Below are positions 42,939 to 52,300 of a stretch of DNA of 64,000 bases, piece by piece. The stretch comes from Cupriavidus necator (GTDB taxonomy: Bacteria; Pseudomonadota; Gammaproteobacteria; Burkholderiales; Burkholderiaceae): assembly GCF_013141915.1 (NCBI RefSeq), contig NZ_SROX01000005.1, forward strand, positions 248,001 through 312,000. Direction: 5' to 3'. The notes below the pieces were generated by a model. It made no database searches. It was not told the DNA's origin and was given only the letters and a program-made list of their open reading frames with translations. How positions within the stretch are numbered: the stretch's first letter is position 1; each line of letters opens with the position of its first letter. The position numbers were made by a program, and so were the translations under genes.

Positions 42939-43868
42939 ATGCGCTCTCCCCTGGTTTTCATCGACGGCGACCAAGGCACCACCGGGTTGCAGATCCACGA
43001 ACGGCTGCGCGGCCGGACCGACCTCAGCCTGTTCACGCTTGCCGCATCGGAACGCAAGGACCCCCGGCGTCGCGCGGAAGCCATCAATGCCTGCGACATC
43101 GCCATCCTGTGTTTGCCCGATGCCGCCGCGCGCGAGGCGGTGAACGCCATCGTCAATCCCGCCGTCAGGGTGATCGACGCAAGTTCCGCCCACCGTACGC
43201 ATCCGGACTGGACCTATGGCTTTCCGGAAATGGCACCGGGACAGGCGGCGCGCATCGCGAACGCACGACGGGTCACCAATCCCGGCTGCTATCCGACCGG
43301 TGCGATCGGCCTGTTGCGTCCCCTGGTGCAGGCCGGGCTTGTCCCAGCCAGCTACCCCGTCAGCATGCATGCGGTGTCTGGCTATTCCGGGCGCGGGCGT
43401 GCCGGCGTGGAAGAGCACGAGGGGCCGGATGCCGTCAGCGCGCCGGCGTTCCAGGTGTATGGGCTGGAACTCGCGCACAAGCATCCCCCGGAGATCCAGC
43501 AGCACGCCGGGCTCGTGCATCGTCCCATCTTCGTTCCCGCGTATGGTGCGTTCCGCCAGGGCATCGTGCTGACGGTGCCGCTCGCGTTGCGGCTGCTGGC
43601 CCCCAACGTGGATGGCGCCACGCTGCACGCCTGCCTTGCCCGCCACTATGCCGGGGCGGCTCATGTACGTGTCGTACCGTTGGACGAATCGCGTGATTTA
43701 AAGCATCTGGATCCGCAACGGCTGAACGGTACCAACGACATGCACCTAAGCGTTTTTCCTAACATGGAACACGGGCACGTCCTGCTATCCGCGGTCTTCG
43801 ACAATCTGGGCAAAGGCGCATCCGGCGCCGCGGTTCAGAACCTGAACCTGATGCTCGCGCAGCAATAG
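42939..43868 (+). CDS. argC: N-acetyl-gamma-glutamyl-phosphate reductase, short (type 2) form
   Basis: This is the third enzyme of arginine synthesis, reducing N-acetylglutamyl phosphate with NADPH. The 309 residues belong to the short AGPR type. The nucleophile Cys117 is in NPGCYPTG, and [11 protein letters not shown] and [13 protein letters not shown] are family blocks. The ATG at 42939 has CGGAG at 9 nt, and earlier in-frame ATGs lack support. It is isolated from other arg genes and faces a LysR regulator, so it may be a second, specially regulated copy. Confidence 0.9.
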   Translation: MRSPLVFIDGDQGTTGLQIHERLRGRTDLSLFTLAASERKDPRRRAEAINACDIAILCLPDAAAREAVNAIVNPAVRVIDASSAHRTHPDWTYGFPEMAPGQAARIANARRVTNPGCYPTGAIGLLRPLVQAGLVPASYPVSMHAVSGYSGRGRAGVEEHEGPDAVSAPAFQVYGLELAHKHPPEIQQHAGLVHRPIFVPAYGAFRQGIVLTVPLALRLLAPNVDGATLHACLARHYAGAAHVRVVPLDESRDLKHLDPQRLNGTNDMHLSVFPNMEHGHVLLSAVFDNLGKGASGAAVQNLNLMLAQQ

Positions 43869-43913
43869 TGTCCGATTGCGTGAGCTCGAGGTCGGCCGCC
43901 GTACGCATCCACC

Positions 43914-44432
43914 CTAAGCCCTGGCGCACTTGATGACCGTATCGAGCGTGCGAGTGGTGATATTCCTCCCGAACGAGCGTTCCAGCAGGCTCATGAACAC
44001 CGGGCCTTTCTTCGGGTCAGGCACGTAGGCGCTGAAGACCTCCGTGGCCCTGGCCTTGACGATGCTTGCGCCGTCACGCTCGATGGGCAGCTTCACGTCT
44101 GGCGGCACCGGGCTGCGTAGAAAGGTAACCACCCGCTTAGCCGAGGGCGCAAGGCTGTACTCGGCGAACGGGTCCGCGTCGATGAGATCCTGGAGATAGC
44201 GAACCGGCCGGACGAAGGTGTCGAAGCTGCGGCCCAGTTCCGATTGCATTGCCTTCTCGGCGCGCCGCTCCAGGCTGGCCAGTGACGATGATCGCGCATT
44301 GAACACGACGTTTCCGCTGGAGAGCAAGGTTTTCACTTCGGAGAAGCCCGCCGCCTCGAAGCAGCGCTTGAGTTCGGGCATCCGGGCGTTCATCGGGCTG
44401 ACGCCGCGCAGAAAGGCAACGTATCGGGACAT
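43914..44432 (-). CDS. DUF1697-family protein
   Basis: This 172-residue protein matches the DUF1697 pattern: MSRYVAFLRGVSPMNARMPELKRCFEAAGF, then LLSSGNVVF, and a basic C-terminal part. The family is widespread and uncharacterised. The ATG at 44432 gives the usual N-terminus. It converges on argC and lies 75 bp downstream of the leftward YaiI gene. Confidence 0.85.
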   Translation of the reverse strand: MSRYVAFLRGVSPMNARMPELKRCFEAAGFSEVKTLLSSGNVVFNARSSSLASLERRAEKAMQSELGRSFDTFVRPVRYLQDLIDADPFAEYSLAPSAKRVVTFLRSPVPPDVKLPIERDGASIVKARATEVFSAYVPDPKKGPVFMSLLERSFGRNITTRTLDTVIKCARA

Positions 44433-44506
44433 GGCTATCTCGTCATGGCTGGCGGGGCGACCGCAACAGCGTGGGCCCACTATTGCGTTCCTGGGGACGG
44501 CAAGCT

Positions 44507-44971
44507 TCAGCCGGCCGCGCCTGGCAACGCATGGCGTGCAAGGAACCGATCCAATTGGCCAGCGAACGCCTTGCCATCCTGTGCGGCGTACGGCGCCGGG
44601 CCGCCGGTATCGATGCCGGCACTGCGGAGCTGTTCCATCACCTCACGCATCGTCAGGCGCTCCTGGATATTCTCCGGGCTAAACCAGATGCCTCGCGGGT
44701 CGAGCACGTAAGCGCCCTTGTCAAGGGCCGCGGCCGCAAGCGGTATGTCCGCCGTAATCACGAGGTCACCGCTGCTGGCAAGTTCGACGATGCGGTCATC
44801 GGCGGCATCGAAACCCGCCGGCACTTGCAGTGCCTTGATAAAGCGGGACGGCGGCGTGCGCAGATACTTGTTCGCTATCAGCGTGACGCACACTTCGACA
44901 CGCTGCGCGGCCCGATACAGCATTTCCTTGACGACAACCGGACAGGCGTCTGCGTCAACCAGTACTTGCAT
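44507..44971 (-). CDS. yaiI: YaiI/YqxD family (UPF0178) protein
   Basis: This 154-residue protein has MQVLVDADACPVVVKEML with the acidic PIN/FLAP-like start and GDLVITADIPLAAAALDKGA, the conserved core of UPF0178. The fold resembles nuclease domains, but activity is not established. It stands alone, leftward, upstream of DUF1697. Confidence 0.9.
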   Translation of the reverse strand: MQVLVDADACPVVVKEMLYRAAQRVEVCVTLIANKYLRTPPSRFIKALQVPAGFDAADDRIVELASSGDLVITADIPLAAAALDKGAYVLDPRGIWFSPENIQERLTMREVMEQLRSAGIDTGGPAPYAAQDGKAFAGQLDRFLARHALPGAAG

Positions 44972-45183
44972 TGCGGTATTTCCAGTGGGGAGCGAACGCT
45001 CATATTACTGCCTGGGAGCGTTTCGATGGGATGGCCGTCATCTCCAGTTACTTCAAGAAAAGCTGAACACCCATCTTTCGTTCATAGAAACGGGCGAGAT
45101 CTCCATCTGGCGCTGTCTGCGTCAACCGGAGCGTTGGTCTGGCGGTTGACTTAGGTGGAAAGTGCTTGCAGACCCGTCAGGCC

Positions 45184-45645
45184 TCATACCCATCTGCGTA
45201 CCCTCCCTTTGTAAGCCTCGTACTCTGCCCCAAATAGAGACGCCAACACACGTTCTTCCGGAATGATCTGGAACCGAGTGATGTAAAGCACGTACACGAC
45301 GACCCATAGGGCAGCGAGTGGATTCGCCAGAAACACTGCCCACGCCAACAGGGTAAGCAAGAGCCCGACATACATGGGGTTGCGCGTATAGCGGTACACG
45401 CCTTGAATGACCAACGAGGAAGCCAAGCTTGCCTTGACCGGGTTCACGGTGGTCCTGGCGCGCCGAAACGCAACCATTCCGGCGATGCTGATGCCTTGGC
45501 CGACGCACACCAAAACGACGGCGCAGAGCACGCGGACCGGATAGGGAATCTGCACAAGGCCCGCGACGGCTGGCGTCAGCCACATAAGAACAGCCAGGAC
45601 AAGCGCCACGATGGGAGGAGGAACCTTCAGTTCAAGCACGCTCAT
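45184..45645 (-). CDS. Isoprenylcysteine methyltransferase-like membrane protein
   Basis: This 153-residue integral membrane protein has four or five hydrophobic helices. The C-terminal block YRYTRNPMYVG with IIPEERVLASLFGAEYEAYK is the SAM-binding signature of the ICMT/PEMT methyltransferase group. In bacteria, members methylate small lipids or isoprenoids, or have unknown substrates. The ATG at 45645 has GGAG before it. Confidence 0.87.
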   Translation of the reverse strand: MSVLELKVPPPIVALVLAVLMWLTPAVAGLVQIPYPVRVLCAVVLVCVGQGISIAGMVAFRRARTTVNPVKASLASSLVIQGVYRYTRNPMYVGLLLTLLAWAVFLANPLAALWVVVYVLYITRFQIIPEERVLASLFGAEYEAYKGRVRRWV

Positions 45646-45785
45646 ATCACTCCATGATGAGGCCTGGCGCCCGGCATGACCCGCCACGCACACACCTGAT
45701 TAGCGGCAAGTCTTGCGGATCGAACCCACGCCGGGATCGCCCTGCTGGCGATAGCCCGCGGCACCGGAGACGGGAATCTACGCCC

Positions 45786-46679
45786 TCAAACCAGCATCGA
45801 TTGCTGGGCGAAGATACCCGCCATCGCGCCCTGCGATGATGCCAGGGTGACCGAGGGCAAGAAGGGCGTGGCGAGGTCGCCGGCGGCATAGATGCCGGGC
45901 ATGCTGGTTTGGCGGCGCTCGTCGACCTTGAGGGCGATGCCGACGGGCGTCTCCACCGTGGCGAGGCCCAGTGATTCATGCAGGCTTGCGGACGGCTTGT
46001 TGCGCGGATGGGCGAACAGGATGTCGACCGCGATATTGCGGCGGGTATCGAGATTGACGGTGGTGATATGGCCCTTGTGATGGGCGATCTCGATGATCCG
46101 GCCATCGACGACAGGTATGTTGCGGCGCGCCAGATCGGCCTGGATATCGGGCGGAATGTCGTGACCATCGGCGAAGACAGTCAACTTGTCGGTCCAATCG
46201 TGGAACAGCCTGACAGACTGGTGCGACTGCGGGCCGGCCCAGACCAGGCCCCAATGCTGGCCGGCGACTTCAAAGCCGTCGCAATAGGGACAGGGCACGA
46301 TGGACGTGCCCCAGCTTTCGGCAAAGCCCGGAACATAAGGCATTTGGTCGGCGACGCCATAGCTCAGGATCAGGCGGCGCGCCCCAAGGCCTTCGCCATC
46401 GCCAGTGAGGACGGAGAAATGGTCGATGGCGCCGGAGACGCTGTCGGCCCGGGCACTGACCAGCCTGATCGTAGGATAACGCGCCAGCTGCTGCCGCGCC
46501 TCTGCCAGGATGTCCAGCGGTGGCTTGTGATCGTGCCCGAGCAGGCCATGCGAGTGGCCGGCGAAGCGATTGCGCGGCAGGCCGGTATCGAGAACGGTGA
46601 CCTTGCGGCGGGCACGGCCGAGCTGCAGGGCGGCGGCGAGGCCGGCAAAGCTGCCGCCGATGATGATCACGTCATTCAT
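45786..46679 (-). CDS. Thioredoxin-reductase-like FAD/NAD(P) oxidoreductase
   Basis: This is a 297-residue two-domain flavoprotein. The FAD motif IIGGSFAGLAAALQLGRA is at 6-23, and the redox pair C130-P-Y-C133 lies in VPCPYCDG. AGDLATP binds FAD near the C-terminus. The NADPH-domain GxGxxG motif is degenerate (GLVWAGPQS), so the electron donor may differ from thioredoxin reductase. It is divergent to a TetR regulator across a region with repeated operator-like sequences. Confidence 0.88.
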   Translation of the reverse strand: MNDVIIIGGSFAGLAAALQLGRARRKVTVLDTGLPRNRFAGHSHGLLGHDHKPPLDILAEARQQLARYPTIRLVSARADSVSGAIDHFSVLTGDGEGLGARRLILSYGVADQMPYVPGFAESWGTSIVPCPYCDGFEVAGQHWGLVWAGPQSHQSVRLFHDWTDKLTVFADGHDIPPDIQADLARRNIPVVDGRIIEIAHHKGHITTVNLDTRRNIAVDILFAHPRNKPSASLHESLGLATVETPVGIALKVDERRQTSMPGIYAAGDLATPFLPSVTLASSQGAMAGIFAQQSMLV

Positions 46680-46814
46680 GGTGATGGGCTCCGTGTTGTG
46701 GATGGAGGGGTGGGCTGGGCCTGGCGCGAAATATCGTCCAGCGTTACGCGCTCGAGACGGGCGGCGGGGCCGGCCCGCGGCTGCGCCAGGGGGAGGAAGT
46801 CATGGGTCGATTGA

Positions 46815-47036
46815 TTATTGGACTACGAGTATAGTAATGCTAGGCGTTAATAATAAACTGTCAAGTACAATTAATCTTCCACAGTCCGCCATGCTTGATG
46901 GCCCACTGCTGCCGCTGCTCGCGACTCGCCCTGCCCACCGTTGGGGGTGATGTTCCTCGTAAACCTGCTTAGCGCGGCGGCGATCGCCGCGGGTGGTGCC
47001 CGCCACCCCTGTCCAGTCGATCGTCTGTTGCGTCAT
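46815..47036 (-). CDS. Small ORF with strong ribosome site, possibly a truncated gene
   Basis: This is a 73-residue product (MTQQTIDWTGVAGTTRGDR...) of no recognised family. GAGGAG stands 4 nt before the ATG, and a leftward TTGACA lies upstream near 47107. The last 20 or so residues translate the left copy of the duplicated promoter, so the gene may have been cut by the duplication. Confidence 0.42.
   Translation of the reverse strand: MTQQTIDWTGVAGTTRGDRRRAKQVYEEHHPQRWAGRVASSGSSGPSSMADCGRLIVLDSLLLTPSITILVVQ
46819..46853 (+). promoter_or_regulatory. Degenerate copy of TetR operator/promoter
   Basis: TGGACT-ACG-AGTATA keeps the left half of the operator, followed by a TAATAA -10-like block and the shared ACTGTCAA. 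It lies in front of the leftward flavoprotein gene and has no rightward gene of its own. Confidence 0.55.
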
Positions 47037-47063
47037 GGGGCTCCTCGGGTCGCCGTCAGTTAC

Positions 47064-47099
47064 TGGACTGCAAGTCCAATAATGTGCGTGCGCTATAAT
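47064..47099 (+). promoter_or_regulatory. TetR gene promoter with operator
   Basis: The perfect inverted repeat TGGACT-GCA-AGTCCA (47064-47078) overlaps the -35 region. A consensus TATAAT is at 47094-47099. The position suits auto-repression of the TetR gene. Confidence 0.7.
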
Positions 47100-47126
47100 G
47101 AACTGTCAAATCCACTAAATCTGCCC

Positions 47127-47768
47127 ATGGCCCGCCCCCCAGCTCCCGCTCCCAAGCCCCAACGCGGGCGGCCACGCGATCCCGAGCGCGTGCGGCGCAT
47201 CCTGGAAGCGGCGCAAAGGCACTTCAACGAGCATGGCCTGGAGCGTGCCAGCGTGGATGCCATCGCCGCGGACGCCGGTGTGTCCAAGATGACCGTGTAC
47301 AGCAACTTCGGCTCCAAGGAGAGGCTGTTCCAGGCGGTCGTGCGCGACAGGACGGCGACGGTGGTGGCTGGCGTCCCGGGCGCCGGGGCGCTGGACCCGG
47401 ACCAGCCGGAGAAGGCGCTGCTGGCGATCGGCGCCCGGTTTCTCGCACTGGCGCGCGGAGACGACGCCCTGGGCGCGTTGCGCTCGGTCTACGGCGTCGC
47501 GGGGGCGCAGCCGGAAGTCTGCCGTGCGTTCTACAAGGACGGCCCGGAGCGTGTGAACGGCGAGCTGGCTGCATACCTGCGCCGTGCCGACGCGGCGGGC
47601 ACGCTGAAGGTGCGGAACCCGCTTCAGGCGGCGGACCTGTTCTTGTCGATGTTCCTGGGCTCCGGGCACATCCGCGGACTGCTGAAGCTCGAGATGCCGG
47701 ATACCCGGGAAAACAGGGCGCTGCTGCGCGAGGCCGTACGGGTCTTCCTGGCGGCCTACGGCGCGTAG
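47127..47768 (+). CDS. TetR-family transcriptional regulator
   Basis: This 213-residue repressor has a proline-rich N-terminus, then the helix-turn-helix RRILEAAQRHFNEHGLERASVDAIAADAGVSKMTVYSNFGSKERLF, and a C-terminal effector domain. It is divergent to the flavoprotein gene and carries an inverted-repeat operator over its own promoter. It probably represses itself and the leftward genes until a redox-active or xenobiotic ligand binds. Confidence 0.9.
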   Translation: MARPPAPAPKPQRGRPRDPERVRRILEAAQRHFNEHGLERASVDAIAADAGVSKMTVYSNFGSKERLFQAVVRDRTATVVAGVPGAGALDPDQPEKALLAIGARFLALARGDDALGALRSVYGVAGAQPEVCRAFYKDGPERVNGELAAYLRRADAAGTLKVRNPLQAADLFLSMFLGSGHIRGLLKLEMPDTRENRALLREAVRVFLAAYGA

Positions 47769-48207
47769 GCTCCACAATGCGGCCTGAGGTCGATGGCGGG
47801 CGGCCTGCTGGTGCTCGCGGTGCACGCCGGGCTTTCGCCGCAGCGGGCATCACGTCCGTCTGCGTGAAGACGCGGCCGCGCGAGCTGCGGGCGGCGCCAC
47901 CTCGCGCGCGTGCTGGCGCCGAATGATCGGGCGGCACCAACGCGCCGCCTCGTTTTGATAGGGCTAGACGTGAAGCTGCCCGGCTATGGATGACGCCGGG
48001 CGTTTCGCCGGCGGCTCTGGATTGGGGTGGGTCGCGGTAGAGCCGAAGTAGACGAATCCCCGCCTTGGCGCGAATGTCCTAATGTGACGACGCACCGGTT
48101 CTATCTCTCAGCCTGCAATACCTGATGTACTAGTGACACGCCGTAGGGCGGACGACGCTCCGTTCGGAGCGAGCGGAACTGGTACCGCAGACATGGTCGA
48201 GGGCAGT
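47769..48207. other. Non-coding stretch after TetR
   Basis: Nothing definite is seen in these 439 bp. The base composition falls towards the right end, where the decayed serine dehydratase gene begins, and parts may be remnants of lost genes. Confidence 0.45.
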
Positions 48208-48816
48208 ATGTCCGTCAGCATATTCGATATCTTCAAGGTTGAAATCGGGCCCCTTGGTTCGCATACCGTGGGCCCCATGATCGCGTCTTGCCACTTGAAT
48301 GTGCCGAGGGTCGACGAGCACCCGATTCCTTACCCCTTTCAGAGCGCCGAGGAGCTATTGCGGATGTGCAAGGAGTCAGGTCGCACCATTGCCGACCTGA
48401 TGCTCGAGAATGAGAAATGCTGGCGAAGCACCTATGACATTCGCGCCGGGCTACTGGCAATTGCCGCTGCCATGGGCGCTGGCGGCATAATTCCCGCTGT
48501 ACTGCAGTACTACCGCAAGTTCGTACCCGGAGCCAATGAGGATGGTGTGGTGGATTTCCTGTTAACCGCTGCGGCCATCGGCATTATTTATAGGAAAAAC
48601 GCGTCGATATTTGGGGGCGAGGCCGGTAGCCAGGGTGAAGTCGGGGCGGCCTGGTCGATGGCTGCAGCGGGTCTTGCCGCGGTGCTTGGCGGTAGCAACG
48701 GGCAAATCGAGAATGCAGTTGAAATCGGCTTGAAGCACAACCTTGGCATAAGCTGCGACCCGGCCGGAGAGCACGGCCGGCGACCTTGTCGCTGTGGGGC
48801 CCTCAGCGCAGCCTGA
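48208..48816 (+). pseudogene. Decayed L-serine dehydratase (sdaA-like)
   Basis: The frame keeps recognisable blocks of the intact enzyme at 55.8 kb: [15 protein letters not shown] at the start, then RAGLLAI, and [24 protein letters not shown]. Two internal segments are deleted (about 130 and 75 residues) and the end is cut after SCDPAG. Of the three iron-sulphur cysteines, one is Ser (GSQGEVG for GCQGEVG), one is kept and one is lost. It therefore cannot form the cluster and is almost certainly inactive. Codon use is less GC-rich than neighbours. Confidence 0.85.
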
Positions 48817-48827
48817 AAGGAAAAACC

Positions 48828-49349
48828 ATGGAACATATTGATAGTCTGGCTCTGCGCAAGGCGTTGGGTGCTTTCCCCACAGGGGTGGCTGTGATGACCA
48901 CTTTGGACGCCACCGGAAGGGCATGTGGGCTCACCGTCAACTCGTTCAGCTCTGTCTCCCTGAATCCGCCATTAATCCTATGGAGTCAATCGCTTTCATC
49001 TAGGAGCCACCCCGTTTTTCGGGACGCGGAGCGGTTCGTGGTAAACATCCTCTCAGAGCATCAAATTCAAATCTCCAAGCAGTTTTCGACAGCTAGCGAC
49101 GACAAATTTCGCAATATCGAATTTCGATCCGGTTTGGGCGGCGTTCCCATTATTAGTTCATGCGCGGCAAACCTGGAGTGCGTGAAGGTTTCCGCCCACC
49201 CTGAAGGTGACCATGTGGTTTATATCGGACGAGTTATCCGCCAGGAACGGTCCGAACAGAGGCCGCTCGTCTTCGGGGATGGCCGCTACCTGGTAGCACG
49301 CCCCCATCAGCAGGATGAGCGGGGCGCCGTTCTCGCTTTGGAAAGCTAG
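48828..49349 (+). CDS. Flavin reductase family protein
   Basis: This 173-residue FMN-binding split-barrel enzyme supplies reduced flavin to a monooxygenase, as HpaC-type reductases do. ALGAFPTGVAVMTT, LTVNSFSSVSLNPPLILWS and a GDH segment are the family blocks. GAAAGGA stands before the ATG at 48828. No partner monooxygenase is nearby. Composition resembles the decayed gene before it, so the pair may have arrived together. Confidence 0.88.
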   Translation: MEHIDSLALRKALGAFPTGVAVMTTLDATGRACGLTVNSFSSVSLNPPLILWSQSLSSRSHPVFRDAERFVVNILSEHQIQISKQFSTASDDKFRNIEFRSGLGGVPIISSCAANLECVKVSAHPEGDHVVYIGRVIRQERSEQRPLVFGDGRYLVARPHQQDERGAVLALES

Positions 49350-49384
49350 GGATGGTGGTCCACTCCATGTGGAGTCTGCTTCAA

Positions 49385-52300
49385 TTATGGCGCCGCTTCC
49401 TCGAGTTTGACGAGCAACGCGTGGGCCTCTCGCAAGTCCACTGTGTCGAAGCCTTCGCTGAACCAGCCGTAGGTTTCGCGCAGCAAGGAACGGGCCTCGG
49501 CATGCCGGTCTTGCTGCTGCCACAGGCGGCTCAGCGCTAGTACCGCGCGGAGCTTCGGCGATCGGGCATCTTGCCTGCTGGCAATCGCAATCGCCCGCTG
49601 GAAGCAGGCTTCAGCTTCGTTGGCGACCTCGTTCGCTTGGCCCGGTCGGCCCGCTTCCAGCAGCGTCAGTTCTCCCTTGAGGCGGTGCAACTCTGCTTCG
49701 TGCATCCGCTCTTCGGTTCGTTCCACGACAGCCAGCGCCTCGGCCACTGCTGCAAGCCCCGCCTCGACTTGTCCGGCTCTGGCACAGCTTTCGGCAAGCA
49801 GCGCCAGAAAAAGGGTTCGCAGAAGCTCGGCACCGGTTTCGCGGTATGCGCGCAAGCCTTTCTGCATAAGGTCGATCCCGGTTTCAGCTTGCCCACTAGC
49901 AGCCAGGGCACAGCCTGACAGGATCGTTCCGCAAGCCAATCCGTATGGCAAGCCATAATCGGTTGCGAGCGCGACGAGTGCCTGTGCGAGATCGTGAGCC
50001 TGTTGCACTTCGCCACGGAACAGACCGACCTGCGCAGCGGCTATCAGCGCATCGGCCGAGTCGGAGGGATGGGACGGGGCCTGGGCCAGGGCGAGCGCCT
50101 CCTGGCTGCGTGTGCAGGCTTGATCCGGGTAGCCAAGCAGCCACAGGTCCATGGCAATGAGAGCCAGGCCTTGAACGCCGGGCTCCAGGCCATAGATGAA
50201 GGCTTGTGATCGGTGCAGCTCGGGGTCATAGATTGCCAGGGCCTGCTCGAGCCGCGCACGGGCAGGGATCAGTTCGCCAAGATAGAGCAGGTTGGCCCCC
50301 AACGCCCGACCCGCCTGGAGCTGCAAAGCAGGATCCTGCGCCTGTTCGGCCAGGCCAAGCAGCTGCTCCGCCAACTCGCGAGCGGTCCGGTGTTCCGCGC
50401 GGACCGTATAAAAGGTGCGTAGTCCCATCAGCGCCGTAAAGTGCTGGGTCGTCTCGCCCAGTTCCTGGCACAGCGCCAGCGCACGCGTATAGGCTGCCCC
50501 GACTTCGGGGGCGGCGAAGCCTTTGTTGCACATCAAGGCCGGGCCGAGGGTGAGCTGGATGCTCAACTCTTGCCGTGCGTGTTCGAGGTCCTCAGGCCGC
50601 GTCCTGGCAAGCAAGGCAAGTGCCGTGGTGAGGTGGGCGACCGCCTCGGCGTCAGCCGAGCGTTGCACGGCCTGGCGGCCGGCGCGGTGCAGGTACTCCA
50701 CCGCCTTTGGCGTGTTGCCGCTGCGGCTGAAGTGATAGGCCAGCTCGCTGCAGTGCTCCTCGAGCTGAGCACTGAACAGGGCCTCGATCGCCTGGGCGGT
50801 GCGCTCATGCAACGTACGACGCCGCTCGCTCAGCAGGGAGCCGTAGGTCACCTCCTGGGTCAGCGCATGCTTGAAGCTGTACTCGATCTCCGGGAACGCT
50901 GGCTGCTCGTAGATGAACTCGCCAGCCTGCAGCCGGGCCAGCAGGCTTTTCGTCTTGTCCTCGGGCTGCCCGACGACGCGTGCAAGCAGGCTCCAGGGAA
51001 ATGTCTTGCCGATCACGGCCAGGGTCTGCAGCAGCGCTTTCTCGGCCGGCTGCAGGCGGTCGATGCGGGCGGCGAGGACCCCTTGCACGGTAGCGGGGAT
51101 GTGCAGCTTGCCCGGGACCTGCTCGAGACGATAATGGCCGCGCTCGCCGCGCAGGACTTGCCCCTCGACCAGGTCCTGCACCACTTCTTCGATAAAGAAG
51201 GGGTTGCCTTCGGTCTGCTCCAGAATCAGCGGCTCGAGCCGGGCAAGTTCGGTGGCGTCGCCCAGCAGCGCGCGCAGCAGGTCCCGCGCTTCGGCTTCGC
51301 CAAGAGGATCCAGGCGTAGCTGGGTGTAATAGCTCTTGCGGCTCCAGTCGTGCCGGTATTCCGGCCGGAAATTGACCAGCAGCAGGATGCGTGCGCTGGG
51401 CACGCTCTCGCCGAGAAAACCGAGGAAGGCCTCGGTTTCGCTGTCGAGCCACTGCAGGTCTTCGACGATCAGCTCCAGTGGCTGGGTCAGGCTTTCGCGC
51501 ACGAGCAGCCGCTTGATTGCCTCGAAGGTGCGCTGCTGGCGGATCTGGGTATCCATCTGCGCCAGTGCCGAGCCAGGCTCGACGGCTCCCAGCAGGTGGC
51601 AAAGATAAGGCAGGCTGTCTTCCAGCGCACGGTCCAGCGTCAGGAGCTTGCCAGTGAGCTTCTCGCGCCGCCGGCGCTCATCGTCTTGCACCGTGATCTG
51701 GCAGTAGTTTCGCAGCAGTTCGATCAGCGGCAGATAGGGGTAGGCCTTGCCGTGCGAAACCGAAAAGGTTTCGAGCACCAGGCCATCGCGCGGCGCGAGC
51801 AGCTTGAACTCGTGGCAAAGCCGTGACTTGCCGACCCCTGGTTCGCCGACCACGCCGACAATCTGCCCATGTCCGGCCCGTGCCCGTGCCCGCGCTTCGT
51901 GCAGCTGTTCGAGTTCCCGGGTGCGCCCGACAAAGCGCGCCAGGCCGCGGCTGGCCGACACCTGCAACCGGGTGCGCAGCGGGCCCAGACCGACGACTTC
52001 AAAGACCTCGAGCGGCTTGGATAGCCCCTTGATCGGCGTTTCTCCGAGGGCCTTGAACGCGAAATAGCCTTCGGTCAGGTTGCGCGTGTGTTCACTCGCA
52101 ACGATAGAGCCGGGCACTGCAATGCTCTCCATGCGCGAAGCAATATGGATCGAATTGCCCACGGGGTCATAGTCGGTGTGCAAGTCCTTGATGCGGATCG
52201 TACGCACCACAACTTCGCCGGAATTGATGCCGACACGGATCTGCAGCGCGATGCCCTGGGCGAGGCGCACGCCGTCGGCGTAATGGCGCATGGCTTCCTG

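Larger units (their letters stand above)
46680..47126. other. Control region with duplicated operator/promoter
   Basis: This 447-bp stretch holds two related blocks (46811-46880 and 47056-47126) and a small leftward frame between them. The right block carries the TetR operator and a perfect TATAAT. Confidence 0.65.
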
